A stretch of 35,754 nt of DNA from Terriglobia bacterium (GTDB lineage: Bacteria; Acidobacteriota; Terriglobia; Bryobacterales; Bryobacteraceae), in contig JAIQFL010000086.1 of the NCBI GenBank assembly GCA_020073365.1, positions 1 through 35,754 of the forward strand, given 5' to 3'. The translations under genes and the position numbers were made by a program. Numbering within the stretch: the stretch's first letter is position 1; each line of letters opens with the position of its first letter. Positions 32,298-35,754 of the stretch are shown here, one piece after another. Below the pieces are notes generated by a model, which was not told the origin of the DNA, did no database searches, and worked only from the letters and a program-made list of their open reading frames with translations.

Positions 32298-32704
32298 GTG
32301 ACCCCAAGCACACCGCAGTTCGAGAGCATCACCCCTTACCTGCATTACGATGATGTGGCCTCCATGATCGATTGGCTCACGCGTGTGTTCAGTTTCACGG
32401 AGCGTGGGCGATGGCTGGACGCACAGGGATCGTCCGCAATGCCGAACTCCTCGCCGGCGGCTTGGAAGTCTGGCTGGATGGGGATCCCGAGTACTGGACC
32501 CAGCGGGGCCGTCGCCCCGAGGAGTGGGTCGGCGTCTGGGTCGACGATGTGGATGCCATGTTTGCGCGCGTGGAGGCCGCGGGTGTCACCCCCGCACCGC
32601 CCGAGAACAAGTTTTACGGCGTCCGCGTGTTCGACGTGGTCGACCCCGAAGGGTACACCTGGGGCTTCATGCAGCGCGGTCCTTACATCGCGCGGTTCGA
32701 GTAG
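32298..32704 (+). pseudogene. Glyoxalase/VOC-family gene with a frameshift
   Basis: The start at the GTG of 32298 gives FESITPYLHYDDVASMIDWL to GRWLDAQ, a normal first half of a VOC domain. At about 32426-32428 the frame shifts by one base, in a run of G; in the other frame the second half continues as IVRNAELLAGGLEVWLDGDP and ends VDPEGYTWGFMQRGPYIARFE, just as in intact glyoxalase-like proteins. The gene is otherwise well preserved, so this is either a very recent mutation or a sequencing error. It ends 25 bp before the stop of the converging symporter gene. Confidence 0.75.
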
Positions 32705-32729
32705 TACAACACAAGCAGGAATCCCCGTG

Positions 32730-33926
32730 TCACGCGCCGACCTTATAGCCCTCCCACCGCGCTACCACGGCGCTGGCCAGGCAGTTGCCCAATACGTTGA
32801 CCGCCGTCCGGGCCATGTCCAGGATAGCGTCCACGCCCAGCAGAACGGCGACACCTTCCATGGGGAGATGGAAGGTCGCCAGCGTCCCGGCAAGGATCAC
32901 CAGGGCGGCGCGCGGCACGCCGGCCACTCCCTTGCTGGTCAGCATCAAGGTCAGCATCATGAGAAGCTGGTCGCCCCATGACAGGCTGCTGCCGGCGGCT
33001 TGCGCGATGAAGATGGACGCCAGTGAAAGATAGAGCGCGCTGCCCACCAGGTTGAAGCTGTAGCCGGTGGGGATCACGAAACCCACGATGTGCTTGGGGA
33101 CACCGAAGCCCTCCATGTTTTCCAGGGCCAGCGGTAATGCGGCCTCGCTCGACGCGGTGGAAAAGCCGATGAGGAACGGCTCCCGGACGGCCCGGTAGAA
33201 CTTGGCCACCGGGATGCGGAAGAGAATCAGCCCCGGGCCGAGCACAAACACCACGCACAGGATGGCGGAAACGTACATCGTCAGGATCAGCTTGCTGAGA
33301 CCGAACAGCACGGTCACACCCTTCGATCCCACCGTCACCGCGATAGCCGCGCATACTCCCAGCGGAGCCAGGTACATCACGTACCGGGTGAAGCGGAACA
33401 TGACTTCGGCCAGCGAAGCGCAAAACGTAACCACCGGCTCGGCTTTCACCCCGATGGCGGCGCAGGCGGCGCCGAACAGGAAGGCGAAGACCACGATCTG
33501 CAAGGCATCGTTGCGCGCCAACGCATCGACAATGCTCGTTGGGAAGACGTGCTCGATCACCGAGCTGAAGGTGGTCTGGGTCTGGGGAACGGCCGCTTCC
33601 GCGGCGCTTCGCTGAATGGTCACCCCGTCGCCGGGCCGTACCAGGTTCACTGCGCCAAGGCCCAGAAACAGCGCCAGGGTGGTGACGATCTCAAAATAGA
33701 GAATGGCTTTTCCGCCGATTCGGCCCATCTGTTTCATGTCGCCGCCGCCGGCAATCCCCACTACCAGGGTGCCGAACAACAGTGGGGCGATGATGGAGCG
33801 GATCAGCCTCAGGAACACGTTGCTCACCGGAGCGAGCTGCTTCGCGAAGCCGGGCGTGGCGATCCCCAGAACCACGCCCGCGGCCATCCCGACAAAGATC
33901 CAGGTGGTGAGCGAAATACGCTTCAT
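32730..33926 (-). CDS. Dicarboxylate/amino-acid:cation symporter (DAACS family)
   Basis: A 398-residue membrane protein of the GltP/DctA family. Hydrophobic helices run throughout; family signatures are the re-entrant loop SIIAPLLFGTLVVGI, the serine-rich region FSTASSEAALPLALE, GFVIPTGYSFNLVGSALY and the C-terminal MLTSKGVAGVPRAALVILAGTL and GVDAILDMARTAVNVLGN. Its start ATG overlaps the nadK stop by 4 bp (ATGA) with GGGGAG just ahead, so it is translated with nadK. Substrate (glutamate, aspartate, succinate or fumarate) is undecided. Being last in a tlyA-nadK operon is unusual for this transporter. Confidence 0.92.
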   Translation of the reverse strand: MKRISLTTWIFVGMAAGVVLGIATPGFAKQLAPVSNVFLRLIRSIIAPLLFGTLVVGIAGGGDMKQMGRIGGKAILYFEIVTTLALFLGLGAVNLVRPGDGVTIQRSAAEAAVPQTQTTFSSVIEHVFPTSIVDALARNDALQIVVFAFLFGAACAAIGVKAEPVVTFCASLAEVMFRFTRYVMYLAPLGVCAAIAVTVGSKGVTVLFGLSKLILTMYVSAILCVVFVLGPGLILFRIPVAKFYRAVREPFLIGFSTASSEAALPLALENMEGFGVPKHIVGFVIPTGYSFNLVGSALYLSLASIFIAQAAGSSLSWGDQLLMMLTLMLTSKGVAGVPRAALVILAGTLATFHLPMEGVAVLLGVDAILDMARTAVNVLGNCLASAVVARWEGYKVGA

Positions 33927-34795
33927 CGTTCTCCCCATTTCAGTTTCAGGCGCAAGACGTCGAAGAACATCATGCGCGGCGGGCGGATCAGGTGCAGCGA
34001 GAAGTGGGAGCTGCGGCAGACCAGGGTATCGCCCTCCTGAATCGGCGTACCTACCTGGCCGTCGATGGTGAGGAAGACGCTGTCCGGCCCGTGCGAAAGC
34101 ACGCGGATCACGCTGGTTTCGGGCACGATCACCGGACGATTGGTCAACATGTGCGGGCAGATGGGGGTGATGCAGATGGCCGGCACCGACGGAAAAATGA
34201 TGGGGCCGCCGGCCGAAAGGGAATAGGCCGTGGACCCCGTCGGCGTGGAGATGATGAGGCCGTCGGCTTTGTAGGCACAGACGAATTGCTCGTCCACGTG
34301 GGTGTCCAGGTCGATCATACGGGCGATGGCGGACTTGGTGACCACGGCGTCGTTCAAGGCATCGTAGGCCGCCACGACCTTGCCGTCGCGCACCACCTCC
34401 GTGTTCAGCAGCTTGCGCTTGGCGATGCGATGCTCGCCGCGGAAGGCGCGCTGCAGCTCGGGGTACAACTCGTCGACGGTGATGGCGGTGAGAAAGCCGA
34501 GGCCGCCCAGGTTCACGGGGAAGAGCGGAGTTTCGCGTCGGCCGATGGCCCGCGCCGCGGAGAGCAGGGTGCCATCGCCGCCAAGCACGATGATGAGGTC
34601 GCAGCCTTCGGGTACCTCCTCGCGAGCCATGCCAACATAGCGGCCGTCGGGCCCGCCGGCGTATAACGCGGTGTGTTCATCCAGGCGTATGCCGATGTCG
34701 CGTTCGTGCAGCCACTCGATCAGCTTGGGAACGATCTCGCCCGCGGCAGGCGAGTTTGGCTTGGAGACGATCCCGACGGTCTTAATGATGGGCAT
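33923..34795 (-). CDS. nadK: NAD kinase
   Basis: A 290-residue ATP-NAD kinase, making NADP in the cytoplasm. The GGDGT active-site motif is in LIIVLGGDGTLLSAARAIG, NLGGLGFLTA follows, then the NDAVV loop and TPTGSTAYSLSAGGPI. The length and order are normal. Its start overlaps the end of tlyA by 14 bp and its end overlaps the symporter start by 4 bp, so the three genes form one operon. In many bacteria tlyA, nadK and recN lie together, which supports the assignment; recN is not in this window. Confidence 0.95.
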   Translation of the reverse strand: MPIIKTVGIVSKPNSPAAGEIVPKLIEWLHERDIGIRLDEHTALYAGGPDGRYVGMAREEVPEGCDLIIVLGGDGTLLSAARAIGRRETPLFPVNLGGLGFLTAITVDELYPELQRAFRGEHRIAKRKLLNTEVVRDGKVVAAYDALNDAVVTKSAIARMIDLDTHVDEQFVCAYKADGLIISTPTGSTAYSLSAGGPIIFPSVPAICITPICPHMLTNRPVIVPETSVIRVLSHGPDSVFLTIDGQVGTPIQEGDTLVCRSSHFSLHLIRPPRMMFFDVLRLKLKWGER

Positions 34796-35504
34796 AGAGC
34801 AGAAACTCCCGGTTCCCTTCGGCCCCCCGAATGGGGCTTTCCACGATGCTGGTCTCGAATCCGAATTCCCGCACGGCCCGTGTCACTTTTTCGCAAACCG
34901 CCTGGTGGAGTTGGGGGTCGCGCACGATGCCGCCCTTACCCACCAGGCCCTTGCCTGCCTCAAACTGCGGTTTGATCAGTATAACCATTTGCCCGCCGGG
35001 CTGGAGCAGCCGTACGGCGGCGGGCAGGATCAGGGTGACGGAAATGAAGCTGACGTCGCAGGTGAGAAAATCCACGCGCTCGCCAATATCCTCCGGTGTC
35101 AGTTCGCGCGCGTTGATTCCCTCATGCACCACCACGCGTGGATCGGTGCGCAGAGACCACGCGAGCTGACCCGCACCCACATCCACGGCATGCACGCGGC
35201 TCGCGCCCGCCTGTAACAAAGCGTCGGTGAAGCCGCCCGTAGACGAGCCGATATCGAGACAGACGGCGCCTGCCACATTGAGGCCGAAGTGCGCGAGCGC
35301 CCCCGCCAGCTTCAGGCCGCCGCGGCTCACGTAGGGGGGCCGCGCGAGCACGGAGACCACGCAATCCGCGGCGACCACCTGGCCCGGCTTGGAGGCCTTC
35401 TGGCCATTGAGGAGCACTTCGCCGGCCATGATCAGGGCCTGGGCCTTTTCGCGGGATTCGGCGAGACCGCGCTCCACCAGGAGGCGGTCCAGGCGGGTCT
35501 TCAT
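34782..35504 (-). CDS. tlyA: TlyA-family rRNA methyltransferase
   Basis: A 240-residue protein: an S4 RNA-binding domain at residues 1-60 (TRLDRLLVERGLAESREKAQ) followed by an FtsJ-type methyltransferase (VSRGGLKLAGAL, LDIGSSTGGFTDALLQAGA, AVDVGAGQLAW, KPQFEAG). TlyA enzymes 2'-O-methylate rRNA; the old name hemolysin A is misleading. The start at the ATG of 35504 gives MKTRLDRLLVERG as in the family; an in-frame ATG at 35531 adds nine unlikely residues. It leads the tlyA-nadK-symporter operon. Confidence 0.93.
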   Translation of the reverse strand: MKTRLDRLLVERGLAESREKAQALIMAGEVLLNGQKASKPGQVVAADCVVSVLARPPYVSRGGLKLAGALAHFGLNVAGAVCLDIGSSTGGFTDALLQAGASRVHAVDVGAGQLAWSLRTDPRVVVHEGINARELTPEDIGERVDFLTCDVSFISVTLILPAAVRLLQPGGQMVILIKPQFEAGKGLVGKGGIVRDPQLHQAVCEKVTRAVREFGFETSIVESPIRGAEGNREFLLYAHH

Positions 35505-35572
35505 CCGCCTCATTCTAACTTGATGATGCACGGCGGGAAGCCCATAAGGTAACTGGAAAAACCCACTTGAAG

Positions 35573-35590
35573 ATGCAAACTAACTTGCAT
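35573..35590. promoter_or_regulatory. Inverted repeat over the start of the antitoxin remnant
   Basis: ATGCAA (35573-35578) and TTGCAT (35585-35590) form an inverted repeat with a 6-base spacer. The right arm ends on the start codon of the BrnA-like gene. In toxin-antitoxin loci the antitoxin often binds such a dyad; here it could be a relic operator. Confidence 0.35.
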
Positions 35591-35754
35591 GAGAAGTGAA
35601 TACGATTTTCCCAGTCCCGCAAGAACCCTTACGTCAAACGGCTCAAGCGTCAGATCACCGTCCGCCTCGACACCGCGTAGGTGGACTACTTCAATCAAAT
35701 GGCGGCCGATCTGGGGATGCCTTATAAGAATCTCATCATTCTGTTCCTGAGAGA
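35589..35754 (+). pseudogene. BrnA-like antitoxin gene, decayed and cut by the window edge
   Basis: The conceptual protein begins MRSEYDF, and after restoring one lost base in the T run at about 35603-35607 it continues SQSRKNPYVKRLKRQITVRLD. A TAG stop replaces one codon after LDTA, and then the family resumes with VDYFNQMAADLGMPYKNLII to LFLRD at the edge. This is the pattern of BrnA/CopG-type antitoxins with a ribbon-helix-helix fold. There are two lesions, a frameshift and a stop, so it is a pseudogene. No BrnT toxin is visible upstream. Confidence 0.65.

Noticed and set aside
34782..35504. Hemolysin
   Set aside because: TlyA proteins were once named hemolysins; the S4 plus FtsJ architecture indicates an rRNA methyltransferase.
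1..35754. CRISPR arrays, tRNA and rRNA genes
   Set aside because: No regularly spaced direct repeats, cloverleaf-like sequences or rRNA-like segments were seen on either strand.

Overview
The window looks like chromosomal DNA of an Acidobacteriota member, most likely of the Bryobacterales/Solibacter kind. The markers are a secreted beta-propeller protein ending in the Solibacter-type C-terminal domain (10955-12775), a giant Oar-like receptor with an N-terminal carboxypeptidase-regulatory domain (23133-26339), a secreted six-repeat PPC-like protein, a small histidine/aspartate-rich secreted protein, and high GC with short palindromic intergenic repeats. This is inferred from the proteins alone; no search was possible.

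Layout. 1-2333: a primase-like TOPRIM/DUF3987 gene entering from the left edge, fused in frame to the catalytic domain of an S9 prolyl-oligopeptidase. 2539-3591: an exported metallo-beta-lactamase-fold protein between two related palindromic repeats. 3760-7017: a response regulator/histidine kinase pair followed by a secreted PepSY-like protein and another secreted protein; the regulator gene and the PepSY gene carry the same 11-bp-period direct repeat in front of similar -10 boxes. 7038-8100: two small exported proteins on the minus strand. 8142-9396: a truncated 5'-nucleotidase running into a hairpin-rich non-genic segment. 9397-12775: glycerol kinase and the beta-propeller protein.

12822-20223 was once a pyrimidine operon on the minus strand (pyrR-pyrB-pyrC). 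It is interrupted: PyrB loses its C-terminal domain and PyrC its first strand, and about 5 kb of AT-richer DNA lies between them. That island has four genes in a converging arrangement: an MGS-like/amidohydrolase fusion and a TIR-domain protein on the plus strand, and a PrmC-like methyltransferase and a four-helix SLATT-like membrane protein on the minus strand. The domain set (nucleotide-sensing fold, nucleobase-deaminase fold, TIR, pore-like effector) resembles a nucleotide-signalling anti-phage cassette and is the best candidate here for an undescribed system. That function is inference.

20333-28387: a decayed glycosyltransferase next to a 107-bp MITE-like inverted repeat, the PPC-like protein, the receptor, an XRE/periplasmic-binding-fold regulator and a DnaC-like ATPase. 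28571-32224: a secreted glycosidase-like protein and O-acetylhomoserine sulfhydrylase. 32298-32704: a frameshifted glyoxalase-family gene. 35504-32730: a tight minus-strand operon of tlyA, nadK and a dicarboxylate/amino-acid symporter. The right edge holds the start of a decayed BrnA-like antitoxin gene.

Several genes have a -10-like hexamer 5-11 bases before the start codon and no ribosome binding site, suggesting that leaderless messages are common here. Many junctions (1284-1328, about 8785, about 14060-14100, about 19050, about 20762) show a genome, or an assembly, with many rearrangements.
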